Source: a bacterium UBP15_UBA6099 (GTDB taxonomy: Bacteria; UBP15; UBA6099). Taken from it: a DNA stretch of 24,800 nt. A model generated the notes under the pieces. The model saw only the letters and a list, made by a program, of their open reading frames with translations. It did not search any database and was not told the origin of the DNA. Below, in pieces: positions 14,001-20,881 of the stretch. A program made the translations under genes and the position numbers. The stretch spans positions 1-24,800 of the forward strand of contig DIWT01000059.1 in assembly GCA_002435745.1 (NCBI GenBank), written 5' to 3'. Each line of letters begins with the position of its first letter. Within the stretch, counting starts at the first letter, position 1.

Positions 14001-15854
14001 TCGTACACGCTCGGCGGCAAGGAAACGGGAAGCCTGTGCGTATACGACGGCACGAACGCCGCCGACAGGACGCTGACGTGCAACTTGCCGAACGGCAATA
14101 TCGTAGGCTCTGTCAAGGTGACGGTTCGCCACTGCGAGCGCGTGGACGCCAACCCCATCAACTCCTGCCTATGCGACCAAGAGGGATTGGACCCCGGAAA
14201 CGACTGCTACGACTCTCTGACGGGAACCAACAAGATAAAATATCAGGCCGAGACGTTCGAGATAAGCAGGCTTTACGTGAGGGAGGAGCGGGCGGACGGA
14301 AGGGTCGTTCTTGTCCGTCGCGCCGTCGGGCTTCTCCCCGGCGGTTTCACTTACGACCTTGGCTTCGCCGACAGCGGACACTACTTCCCCCGCAAGTTCG
14401 ACCAGCTCGAAGTTAGCTACATCTACAACCGCGTGCTAGGCTCGATCGTCGAGGGAAGCAAACACAGCCTGAGAGCCAATTACAATGGAAAACTGGTCAA
14501 AGTCAGCCTGACCAAAGGCTTCACCGACCCGTTCTTCGACACCAGCGTGGGCGGCTCGAAATCGGCGCTGGCGAACACCGACTCGACTTTGTTGACATTG
14601 AACACAACAGTGAAGAAATGGCAGTTGACTTTTACCAGAAATGAAACTGAAACGGGCAGCATAAACGCGAGCACTCTAGAAACGTCCTCATTAAGCTCGT
14701 CTGTGACGAAAGGCGTGGACGCCTCATTCACCGGGCGAAAACACATTAGGGGCTTTACGATAAAGACCAGCGTCGTGGACAGAATGAACGCAAGCTCGAT
14801 GGGCACGGCCTCGGAGACCGTGGCGGAGACCACCGAGAACTCGACGTCGGTGGCGATGACGAACAGCTTTATGAAAGACCTGCTGGCGATAACTTCGGGA
14901 TTAAGCCTGCTGGACAAGAAGAACGCGGACAAAAGCGACCTCGACACGAGCGCCATCGGGAAATCGCTGAATATAAACTTCAAGCCCCGCAGAAACATCG
15001 GGCTGATTCTGGACTTCAAGGACAACCGCACAAGGTCTGAGCAGGCGTCCGTCAAGGATGTGGTGGGCCGAACGAACAACTACACCCTCAACTACAGGCC
15101 TCTGGAACTGATGGACATCAACGCGACTCTCGCAAGAAGCGCATCGGGAAGCGCCGGCAAGACCACCGTTCAGGAAACATCCAACTACAACTTCAAAGTT
15201 TTAAAGGATTGGCGAAGGTTCAGCGGGGTAAATCTGACATTCAGCAAAACCCGCACCCCCTCTGAAACCTACTCAAGCTCCAGCGACTCCCGAAACCTTA
15301 CTATGAATATCCGCCTCCCGTGGAAAATGACTCTGATTCCAACTTTCACTAGAAACGTGTCCGGCTCCGGGACGGGATGGAACAAGTCCGACACCCGGAA
15401 CCTTCGCCTCACATACGCGCCGACAAAAGGAAAAATCAAGAGCGCAAGCTGGATAAACAACAACCAGAGCAGCGAGCGTCCGGCTACGACGACATCCGCC
15501 GAAACCAAAACCAGAACGGCCACGGACACGCTGGCGATGACGGTGGCCCCATCGTCAAAGGGGACGGTCGCGGTGAGCTACAACAGGACGCCCGCCAGTT
15601 ATAACCATAAGTTCTCAATGACCGGGAACTACTTGTGGCGCAACAACATAAACGTCGGCTTCAATATGAGCCAAGACCACAAAGGCGGAACCATTCCGTC
15701 TCGCACCACGTCGCTGGGCTTGAACACGTCGTACCAGCTCAACGCCTTGACAAGTTTCAGCCTCACGTTCAAAAGGGACTTGGTAAAGAGCGAAACGCCG
15801 GGGACCAAATCAACGACAAATCTAAGAGCCACGCTGAACACTAGGTTCGATTGA
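11085..15854 (+). CDS. giant exported protein: two cohesin-like domains plus SprA-like beta-rich, probable outer-membrane region
   Basis: This encodes 1589 residues with a Sec signal peptide (hydrophobic 11-33, Ala-rich cleavage near 33). Residues about 36-160 and 228-415 look like cohesin-type beta sandwiches: a VGA-x-CSLSADP and a GIEVTIKYDP strand pair ahead of a hydrophobic strand, with a helical insertion near 295-330 in the second. From about 435 the protein is almost all beta. The segment VRFGDFNTNF (519-528), then YKFNAGMIIPGTIHIF (581-596) and QYTVNYRTGEIYFVEP (607-622), follows the repeated pattern seen in SprA-family gliding/type IX secretion proteins. About 1050-1589 shows alternating polar and hydrophobic strands with Asn/Thr/Ser-rich turns, as in outer-membrane barrels, and ends in an aromatic residue one before the last. 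Twelve cysteines in close pairs lie between 422 and 1041, and none follow. No dockerin protein is nearby. The function is unknown; the domain calls are by eye. Confidence 0.75.
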   Translation: MKAGFGKAAKWIFALVVALAAARALSPATALAAVFELEIVGGAAARVGEVAYLKITMEQGTDPAVGAQCSLSADPAMIEFLPDRNLYAADALFSMVEKFKVSPETGTVVFHARANEPPGGRVVFLKAPFRMKRPGATFVSFSSTALFGEEEKRASNPGYVRLLGYEGESADPLLYATLAGDNALLRTGARESMFETSAAGPRGSSLDQELALMDMGMRALDKAQDEKSADVVIGFSKRQVRIGVNQWTRLDIVIDKFPEYETMTGIEVTIKYDPRYLMLTDRLGRETTSVEVLEPLDDMTRAQLLKMMEEMGLAAPPDADADTLRSIIDGARRWDYRSIFTLPFSNRVDKAKGEIKLALLANLTAAAGETKAPMTVATLLFKGLRSGQNVPVEMIDAMVPVSKGTQHVRNALITIDSSQKGCDESLPPSLCSGTFKITGNMQLTLDRASIDRKSLVGSSKEDHTTVDTKVEKLNLQQAWNVYLDGSFRNGMTVNGNMSDSPGQPEQHLDVEVASKYGTVRFGDFNTNFESGTMVSMDRQKINGMQFDYKSGGVEFAALLAESRSSTKFSALPDGQNITGPYKFNAGMIIPGTIHIFKSDGTEIAATQYTVNYRTGEIYFVEPVPSGEKRSISYEETSFLFSTGNLRAYRLSYKKTDAAGRNDKFKVGAVYRVASAPKSTSVILDGEELVDVSHSSIEQVPCPYNTSKTCAVVNLTQAYILKGSVTVTHGGKAYNPSVSGGPVYAGHRSYLHGRFHVERGVTGSGIYGQISIKYSYYNPEQISSQGYMVYRIPDNGFDTADSSTMGTYWSWPSNAFPGSETVLLSDTDSYEEKWDDVAICNGLTQAVTGGGTTIVRSDDTTFCPGDYDKTLDNMSVFYQFYDAGTDSFLKFSNWVNLPNTDPRYKDYRYLKIRYFTTPMESSVGSEFEKTALGLTASANLGRRLTVEGEYALTNSDLAASYGSGEETVTIDADSYTLGGKETGSLCVYDGTNAADRTLTCNLPNGNIVGSVKVTVRHCERVDANPINSCLCDQEGLDPGNDCYDSLTGTNKIKYQAETFEISRLYVREERADGRVVLVRRAVGLLPGGFTYDLGFADSGHYFPRKFDQLEVSYIYNRVLGSIVEGSKHSLRANYNGKLVKVSLTKGFTDPFFDTSVGGSKSALANTDSTLLTLNTTVKKWQLTFTRNETETGSINASTLETSSLSSSVTKGVDASFTGRKHIRGFTIKTSVVDRMNASSMGTASETVAETTENSTSVAMTNSFMKDLLAITSGLSLLDKKNADKSDLDTSAIGKSLNINFKPRRNIGLILDFKDNRTRSEQASVKDVVGRTNNYTLNYRPLELMDINATLARSASGSAGKTTVQETSNYNFKVLKDWRRFSGVNLTFSKTRTPSETYSSSSDSRNLTMNIRLPWKMTLIPTFTRNVSGSGTGWNKSDTRNLRLTYAPTKGKIKSASWINNNQSSERPATTTSAETKTRTATDTLAMTVAPSSKGTVAVSYNRTPASYNHKFSMTGNYLWRNNINVGFNMSQDHKGGTIPSRTTSLGLNTSYQLNALTSFSLTFKRDLVKSETPGTKSTTNLRATLNTRFD

Positions 15855-15919
15855 CCGAGGGCCGCCGGGATTGATGGCGCGATTCGAACGGCGCAGGCGG
15901 CCGCGAGGGAGGAGGCGCA

Positions 15920-17749
15920 ATGATTCTAACGGGAGAAAAAATAAACAGGCAGCTTCTCAAGCTCGCGGACAGGCCGCGTCCGGACTGGTCCCGCGAAAGC
16001 CTGCTTTTGCTGAACGGCGAATGGGAATATCGCGAGGACGGGCTGGGCATCGGGCGGCTCGGCCTCTGGAGCGACGCGCGCGCGTTCGACAAAACCATCG
16101 AAGTCCCTTTCTGCGTCGAGTCTGAGGCCTCCGGCGCGGCGGCAAAGAATCCTTCCCGCGTCGTCTGGATGAAAAAACGTTTCAGGGTAGACCCGGCTTT
16201 CAGGCGGGGGCGCTCTCTAATCCTTAACTTCGGCGCAGCCGACTACGAGGCTCGCGTGTGGCTTAACGGCAAATACCTCGGCTCTCACAAGGGGGGCTAC
16301 TCCCCGTTCAGTTTCGACATAACCGAGACTGCGAGCGCGGGCGACAACGCGCTGGCAGTCAGGATCTCCGACTCGCGCGACCCGCGCATCCCGCGCGGAA
16401 AGCAGACTTTTTTCCACAAGCCTTTCTCGATTTTTTACTCCACCGTAACCGGGTTGTGGCAGCCTGTCTGGATAGAGGCCGCGGGAGAGACTCGCGCGGC
16501 TGGAGCTCGCGTCGACACGGATCCGGCGAACGGGCGCGTCAGATTATCCGTCGATCTGGAAGGCCACGAGCCGCCAGCGGCGCTCCGCGTCTCATCGACC
16601 CTCCCTTCCGGAAAGGCATTCTCGCGGACGTTCGCGGGAGGCGAGCTGCGGATGGAGGGAAAAAAGGCGCAAGTAGAGTTCATAGTTCCGGAGGTCGAGA
16701 CATGGTCGCCTGATCGGCCCCGGCTTTATCCTCTGAAAATCGAGTTGCTGGACGCGCGTTCTCGGACCGTGGACGCCGTGGATTCGTACTTCGCCTTCAG
16801 AACCGTCGGGATATCCGACGGGCGCATATTGCTAAACGGCAAACCGCTCTATCAGAAGCTGCTGTTGGATCAGGGTTTTTTCCCGCGCGGTCACTACACG
16901 CCTGTCGATCCCGCGGAGTTCAGGCGCGATGTCGAACTGGCAAAGGCTATGGGATTCAACGGCGTGCGCAAACACCAGAAAATAGAGGATCCGAGGTCGC
17001 TTTTCTGGTGCGACGCGCTGGGGCTGCTCGTCTGGGAGGAGATGCCGTCGGCGTTTCTGTGGTCGGCGAAGATGCGCGGCGCGCTCGAATCTCAATGGCG
17101 CGAGATTGTCGCGCGAGACCGCAACCATCCCTGCATAATCGCATGGGTTCCCCTAAATGAAAGTTGGGGAGTGAACAACTTGATATTTTCATCCGCCGCC
17201 CGCGATTTCGTCGCGCGCATGTATGACATCACGAAAGAGATGGACCCGACGCGTCTCGTCGTGGACAACAGCGGGTTCGAGCATGTCAAGACGGACATCG
17301 TCGATCTGCACCACTACCTCGGCACGGCGCAAAAGGCGCGGGAGTGGCACGCGAAACTGCGCGACCCGAAAAACATGGAGTTCGACTACGCGAACCTTTT
17401 GCGCAGGCTGAACCCGGCGGAGAGCGCGGCGTGCCCGCTCGCTCCCGGAGTGAAATACGAAGGGCAACCGATGCTTGTCAGCGAGTACGGCGGATTCGGA
17501 TTCTACAAGGCCGAGGACAAGTCTCTTATAGACAATTTCAGGGAGTACACGCTGGCAATAGCCGAAGAAGACATATTTCAGGGATACTGCTACACGCAGT
17601 TCTACGACACCGAACAGGAGCGCAACGGGCTTTTGAATTTCGACAGGACGCCGAAAATTCCGCTGGAAGAAATCAGGGTGGTGAACGAGGAGGCGGGCCG
17701 CCTCGCCGCCGAAAGGGACAAAGAACGCGGGAGAAATCGGAATGGATGA
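15920..17749 (+). CDS. glycoside hydrolase family 2 (beta-galactosidase/glucuronidase-like)
   Basis: This encodes 609 residues, close to beta-glucuronidase length. The order is an N-terminal jelly-roll sugar-binding domain (about 30-190, with VWLNGKYLGSHKGGYSPFSFD and GLWQPVWIE), an immunoglobulin-like domain (about 195-305) and a TIM barrel (about 305-600). The barrel carries NGVRKHQKIEDPR, the acid/base glutamate E414 in PLNESWG and the nucleophile E522 in VSEYGGFGF. The substrate cannot be told from the sequence. No signal peptide is visible at the chosen start (ATG 15920, with GGGAGGAGG 5-6 nt upstream), so it may act in the cytoplasm on imported oligosaccharides. It follows the giant surface protein by 65 nt and overlaps the next small gene by 8 nt. 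No dockerin or carbohydrate-binding tail is present. Confidence 0.93.
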   Translation: MILTGEKINRQLLKLADRPRPDWSRESLLLLNGEWEYREDGLGIGRLGLWSDARAFDKTIEVPFCVESEASGAAAKNPSRVVWMKKRFRVDPAFRRGRSLILNFGAADYEARVWLNGKYLGSHKGGYSPFSFDITETASAGDNALAVRISDSRDPRIPRGKQTFFHKPFSIFYSTVTGLWQPVWIEAAGETRAAGARVDTDPANGRVRLSVDLEGHEPPAALRVSSTLPSGKAFSRTFAGGELRMEGKKAQVEFIVPEVETWSPDRPRLYPLKIELLDARSRTVDAVDSYFAFRTVGISDGRILLNGKPLYQKLLLDQGFFPRGHYTPVDPAEFRRDVELAKAMGFNGVRKHQKIEDPRSLFWCDALGLLVWEEMPSAFLWSAKMRGALESQWREIVARDRNHPCIIAWVPLNESWGVNNLIFSSAARDFVARMYDITKEMDPTRLVVDNSGFEHVKTDIVDLHHYLGTAQKAREWHAKLRDPKNMEFDYANLLRRLNPAESAACPLAPGVKYEGQPMLVSEYGGFGFYKAEDKSLIDNFREYTLAIAEEDIFQGYCYTQFYDTEQERNGLLNFDRTPKIPLEEIRVVNEEAGRLAAERDKERGRNRNG

Positions 17750-18128
17750 GCGCCCGCCGCGCACAGTCGCCGGTTTAGGACATCCCAGTCGCGAAGACGC
17801 GCCCGGAGGCCCGGAGCCTGAGATGTCTTCGTTCTCTTTCAGCTTCGGATCAGGCGCTCCGGGCAAGGCGTTTCTCCCGTTCGCGATAGTGTTGTTCCTT
17901 GTCAGTTGCGCGTCGATGGCGGCGATTGCCGTTCTCGGCTTGCTCGGCGCGGGCGCGGGAGCTCTGCTGGGTCTGGCGCGCGGCGCAAAACGCAAACCTT
18001 ATTTCACCAATCGCTCTTTTAGTCGAGAAGAAACAAGCAATGACAACGACAACGTAATAGATATAGAAGCTGTCGAAATCAAACCCCGCAATTCGGCCGA
18101 GTTGCCTGAAAAAGCCGACGCTCCTTGA
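17742..18128 (+). CDS. small membrane protein of unknown function
   Basis: This encodes 128 residues. A polar, Pro/Gly-rich N-terminus (1-40) precedes a hydrophobic block (about 42-82, enough for one long or two short helices with a Gly/Ala-rich second half), a basic stop-transfer RGAKRK and an acidic, Asn/Asp-rich C-terminal tail. I recognise no family. The start ATG lies 8 nt inside the end of the glycoside hydrolase gene with GGGAG about 9 nt upstream, so translation is probably coupled. Codon use in the tail is less GC-rich than the front. It could be a small membrane partner of the hydrolase or a chance open frame, but the overlap, ribosome binding site and sensible topology favour a real gene. 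Confidence 0.6.
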   Translation: MDERPPRTVAGLGHPSREDAPGGPEPEMSSFSFSFGSGAPGKAFLPFAIVLFLVSCASMAAIAVLGLLGAGAGALLGLARGAKRKPYFTNRSFSREETSNDNDNVIDIEAVEIKPRNSAELPEKADAP

Positions 18129-18165
18129 TCAGGAGATATATCTGATTGAGCCGGGGGCGAAAGAG

Positions 18166-18783
18166 CTAAACATCGACGCCGAACGTTTTTTCGAGCGCGT
18201 AAAAAAGCGCGGACACCGGAAGCCCTACTACGTTCGAATAAAGCCCGTCGACCTTTTCCACGAACAGGGCGGCGCGCTCCTGAATGCCGTAAGCCCCGGC
18301 CTTGTCGAAAGGCTCTCCCGTCTCCACGTATGCGGCTATCAAATCGTCTTCGAGAGAGCGGAACGAGACGATTGTGGTGTCCACGAAGGAAGAGCCCCGG
18401 AGCGGGTCGTCGGACGCGGCGAACGCGACTCCGGTGTGAACCTTGTGCGCGCGACCGGAAAGGGCGCGGAGCATTCGGCGCGCGTCTGCGGCGTCTGCGG
18501 GTTTTCCGAGGGTCAGCCCGTCGGCGTCCACCACGGTGTCTGCGCAGACAACAACAAAGCCGGAGCGGCCCGCCGCCGATTCGAGAGCGCGGCCCAGTTT
18601 AGAGCGCGCTGATTCGAGCGCGAACTCCGCCGGGTCAGCTCCGTCAGGCGCGCCTGTCTCGATGTCCGAGTAATCCGCTCTGAGAACTTCGAAATCCACG
18701 CCCGCGCGCGTCAGCAGTTCAGCTCGTCTCGGCGACGCCGACGCGAGCAGTATTTTTCTTCCGCCGAAACTTTTGATCCACAT
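18166..18783 (-). CDS. maf: Maf family nucleotide pyrophosphatase
   Basis: This encodes 205 residues, the normal length. Maf proteins hydrolyse non-canonical or excess NTPs to NMP and pyrophosphate. Visible signatures are the phosphate-binding ASASPRR (14-20), the ADTVV segment (81-85), GKP (93-95), SGRAHKVHTGV (109-119) and DKAGAYGIQE followed by VDGLYSNVVGLPV. The Gln in YGIQ and the G-x-Y-x-NVVGLP tail resemble the dTTP/UTP-type (YhdE) subgroup more than the m7GTP-type (YceF), but that is a judgement from a few residues. ATG 18783 has GGAGG about 4 nt upstream. It is the only leftward gene between the central plus-strand block and the split-barrel gene, from which it diverges across 147 bp. 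Confidence 0.95.
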   Translation of the reverse strand: MWIKSFGGRKILLASASPRRAELLTRAGVDFEVLRADYSDIETGAPDGADPAEFALESARSKLGRALESAAGRSGFVVVCADTVVDADGLTLGKPADAADARRMLRALSGRAHKVHTGVAFAASDDPLRGSSFVDTTIVSFRSLEDDLIAAYVETGEPFDKAGAYGIQERAALFVEKVDGLYSNVVGLPVSALFYALEKTFGVDV

Positions 18784-18930
18784 TCCGCCTCCGGAGCCGC
18801 CGGGCCTTCGCGCGCTCCGTCTTATATGATAATCTCTCCGCGCCTCCGTTTTCTAGAGATTCGCTCCTGTTTCTGTTTCGGCCCGGTTTGTTGTATATTA
18901 TCTCGTAGTCCCGCCGGAGGGAGCGACGAT

Positions 18931-19758
18931 ATGGAAAACGCAAAAATGGACTCCAGAACAATCGAGGCATTCGCGGGCGACCGCGTCCCCAAGTTCCTCG
19001 CCACAGCATCCCCGGACGGGGTTCCGAACATCGCTCCCGTCATATCCATTGAAGCTTGGGACGAGACGACTCTGATTTTCGGCGAACTGATGATCTGGAA
19101 GACCAAGGCCAACCTTCTTGCGAACCCCAAAGTCGGGGTCTCTGTCCTGACGGACGACATGAACTGCTGGACGGTTAGAGGAATTTTTCAGGGCTTCGAG
19201 CGGACGGGCGAGAGGTTCGAAAAGATAAGCATGAACGACATGTTCAGGTACAACGCGTACACCGGGGTGCGGAACGTGGGCGTGATAAAAGTCGAGTCCG
19301 TTCGCCGGGTGAAAGGGATGATGTCGCCCGCGCGGCTGATGGAGATGGGATACGGGGCGCTGAGAGCGCGCGGAGTGAAGTTCGAGCGCGTCGGCCCTAT
19401 GCCGCCGCAGGTCACCGAGAAATTCTCCCGCGTGAAGGCCGCAAAACACATCTGCTATGTTGACTCCGACGGGTATCCTCTTTCCCTGCCTTCTATAACG
19501 ATGTTTCCGACAGCGCACGGCGTTCTGGAGTTCGGCGCGGCGGAGATGAAGGATTTTACAGGGGCGTCGCCCGCGCTGCCGTTGCGCGCCGCGGCCGCCA
19601 TCATCACTTCCGACCCGGTCGCTTATCAGATAAAAGGAACCGTCTCCGCCTCGAAAAGCGGCGTCGGCCTCCGGCTCGCGCGCCTCGACGTTGAAGACGT
19701 TTATTCCTCGTCTCCCCCCGTTCCCGGAAAACGCATCAACATAGAGAACGAAAGCTGA
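18931..19758 (+). CDS. tandem split-barrel, pyridoxamine 5'-phosphate oxidase-like flavin protein
   Basis: This encodes 275 residues from ATG 18931, chosen over an upstream ATG at 18826 because GGAGGGAG lies 8 nt before it and the extra 35 residues look like non-coding promoter DNA. The N-terminal half (about 8-125) has the FMN-binding split-barrel pattern of the PNPOx-like superfamily: KFLATASPDGVPNIAPVIS, then a TLIFGE strand, K-x-KANLLANPKVGVSVL and a later IKVESV strand. The second half (about 165-260) repeats the same outline (ICYVDSDGYPLSLPSITMF, LEFGAAEMKDF, AAIITSD, KGTVSAS, LARLDVEDVY), suggesting a fused two-barrel protein; many relatives are homodimers. Such proteins bind FMN, F420 or heme and the cofactor cannot be assigned here. 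A TATATT at 18894-18899 could be its -10, without a clear -35. Confidence 0.8.
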   Translation: MENAKMDSRTIEAFAGDRVPKFLATASPDGVPNIAPVISIEAWDETTLIFGELMIWKTKANLLANPKVGVSVLTDDMNCWTVRGIFQGFERTGERFEKISMNDMFRYNAYTGVRNVGVIKVESVRRVKGMMSPARLMEMGYGALRARGVKFERVGPMPPQVTEKFSRVKAAKHICYVDSDGYPLSLPSITMFPTAHGVLEFGAAEMKDFTGASPALPLRAAAAIITSDPVAYQIKGTVSASKSGVGLRLARLDVEDVYSSSPPVPGKRINIENES

Positions 19759-19820
19759 GCCAGAAAACCTCGCGTCGCTTTCAAAAACGCAACGATGAAT
19801 ATACTCGAAAGACATTTCGT

Positions 19821-19832
19821 CCGGCTTGCCGG
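19821..19832. terminator. weak hairpin between convergent genes
   Basis: CCGGC at 19821-19825 pairs with GCCGG at 19828-19832 over a 2-nt loop. A T-rich stretch (TGTTTATTT) follows about 10 nt later on the plus strand. The 137-bp gap holds the ends of two converging genes, so a terminator is expected, but the stem is short and the T-tract is displaced. Confidence 0.25.
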
Positions 19833-19895
19833 CGAGCTTGCTGTTTATTTATCCCGCATTTTCTTGTGAAAAATCGGATTCGCGCGCGAACGCCG

Positions 19896-20855
19896 CTACG
19901 GAGAACAGGCGGAAAGGTGGAGGATTGAGGATGAGCTTGTGAGGGCGCAACCGAGGATGCGGGGCGACGACAGGAAAAGGCCGGAAGCTGAGGCGATCTC
20001 GAAGGAGGCTGAGCGGGCGAGCTTGATTCTTTTAAAGGCGTCGCGGGCCGAGTCAGTTCCGGGCGTTTTGGACGGGGGGACGTTGTGTCCTCGCTCGAGC
20101 CGGAGCAGAGCGTCGAAACAGTGTCCGCGAACTACGCCGCGAAAGTATTTGAGGAACAAGTCTCTGTTTGCAAAGATGTCTGCGAACCAGACATTTTTGT
20201 CGAGGAACGCGATGAGTCCCGTCTGGTTGTGAAAGGCGCTGAAACGAGCGCAGAAAGAGCGTATCGGGGCGTCCCAATGCTCGTAGAGGTCGTGTAAGTC
20301 GAGCGCGCGGGATGCCGCGCCGGATTCTCCGAAGAGCCTGACGATGTGTTCCCAGACATCTTTCTGATTCGGGGCGAAAAGGCCGCCTGAGTCGGCGGAC
20401 TTGGCGGCGGAAGCCATACGGGCGCGCCGCAGACTTCCCATTGAGAAGTCGGCGCGTCGGAAGGTTTTTTTATCGTCTGGTATCGGGTCTGCGGCTCCGG
20501 GTCGGCAGTCCCAGCGGCGGACTTCGACGCAGCAGGAGGGCAGTTCCGCCTCGGCGCCCGGAGCGACGGCCGCCCCGGCGGAGATAAGCCTGCTCTGCGC
20601 GCCGCCTTCGAGCGTCTCTCCCTCAAGAGCGGCGAGCGGGCGCGGTCCCTTGTTGACAATCAGCATACGCTCCATTGAGCCGGTTTCGAGCGCGCGCGCC
20701 GTCCCTCTCGCGATGCCTTCTGACAACGGCGAGAACTCCGTCCCGTTTTTCTCAAATTCCGGAGAAATCAGGCAGACTGGAAAAATCCAAAGGCCCTGCC
20801 ACGAGGAGCCGTTTTTTACTGTCAGCCCGTCAAGGAAAGCGGCGGCGGAAATCAT
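19896..20855 (-). CDS. ARPP-1 domain protein
   Basis: This encodes 319 residues. The N-terminal 115 residues follow the ARPP-1 family pattern: an N-terminal WIFPV strand, SPLSEGIARG, a conserved ML-x-VNKGPRPL segment, LEGETLEGGAQSRL (a family signature with the GE.L.GG.Q.R motif) and SCCVEVRRWD in place of the common CVE-x-GRW. A middle KDVWEHIVRLF matches the downstream QxDVW block. The domain's biochemical role is not established. The last 20 residues are Ser/Leu-rich and unlike the rest, possibly a disordered tail or an altered end. ATG 20855 has AAGGAG about 5 nt upstream. It is 26 nt after the GT-C-like gene and is the last gene of the leftward operon. No signal peptide is apparent. Confidence 0.75.
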   Translation of the reverse strand: MISAAAFLDGLTVKNGSSWQGLWIFPVCLISPEFEKNGTEFSPLSEGIARGTARALETGSMERMLIVNKGPRPLAALEGETLEGGAQSRLISAGAAVAPGAEAELPSCCVEVRRWDCRPGAADPIPDDKKTFRRADFSMGSLRRARMASAAKSADSGGLFAPNQKDVWEHIVRLFGESGAASRALDLHDLYEHWDAPIRSFCARFSAFHNQTGLIAFLDKNVWFADIFANRDLFLKYFRGVVRGHCFDALLRLERGHNVPPSKTPGTDSARDAFKRIKLARSASFEIASASGLFLSSPRILGCALTSSSSILHLSACSP

Positions 20856-20881
20856 GCGGACTCCTTCGGCGGCGGGATTCT

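Noticed and set aside
11085..17749. A Gram-negative cellulosome (cohesin scaffold plus glycosidase)
   Set aside because: The neighbouring family 2 hydrolase has neither a dockerin repeat nor a signal peptide, and no dockerin-type calcium-binding repeat was seen elsewhere in the window.
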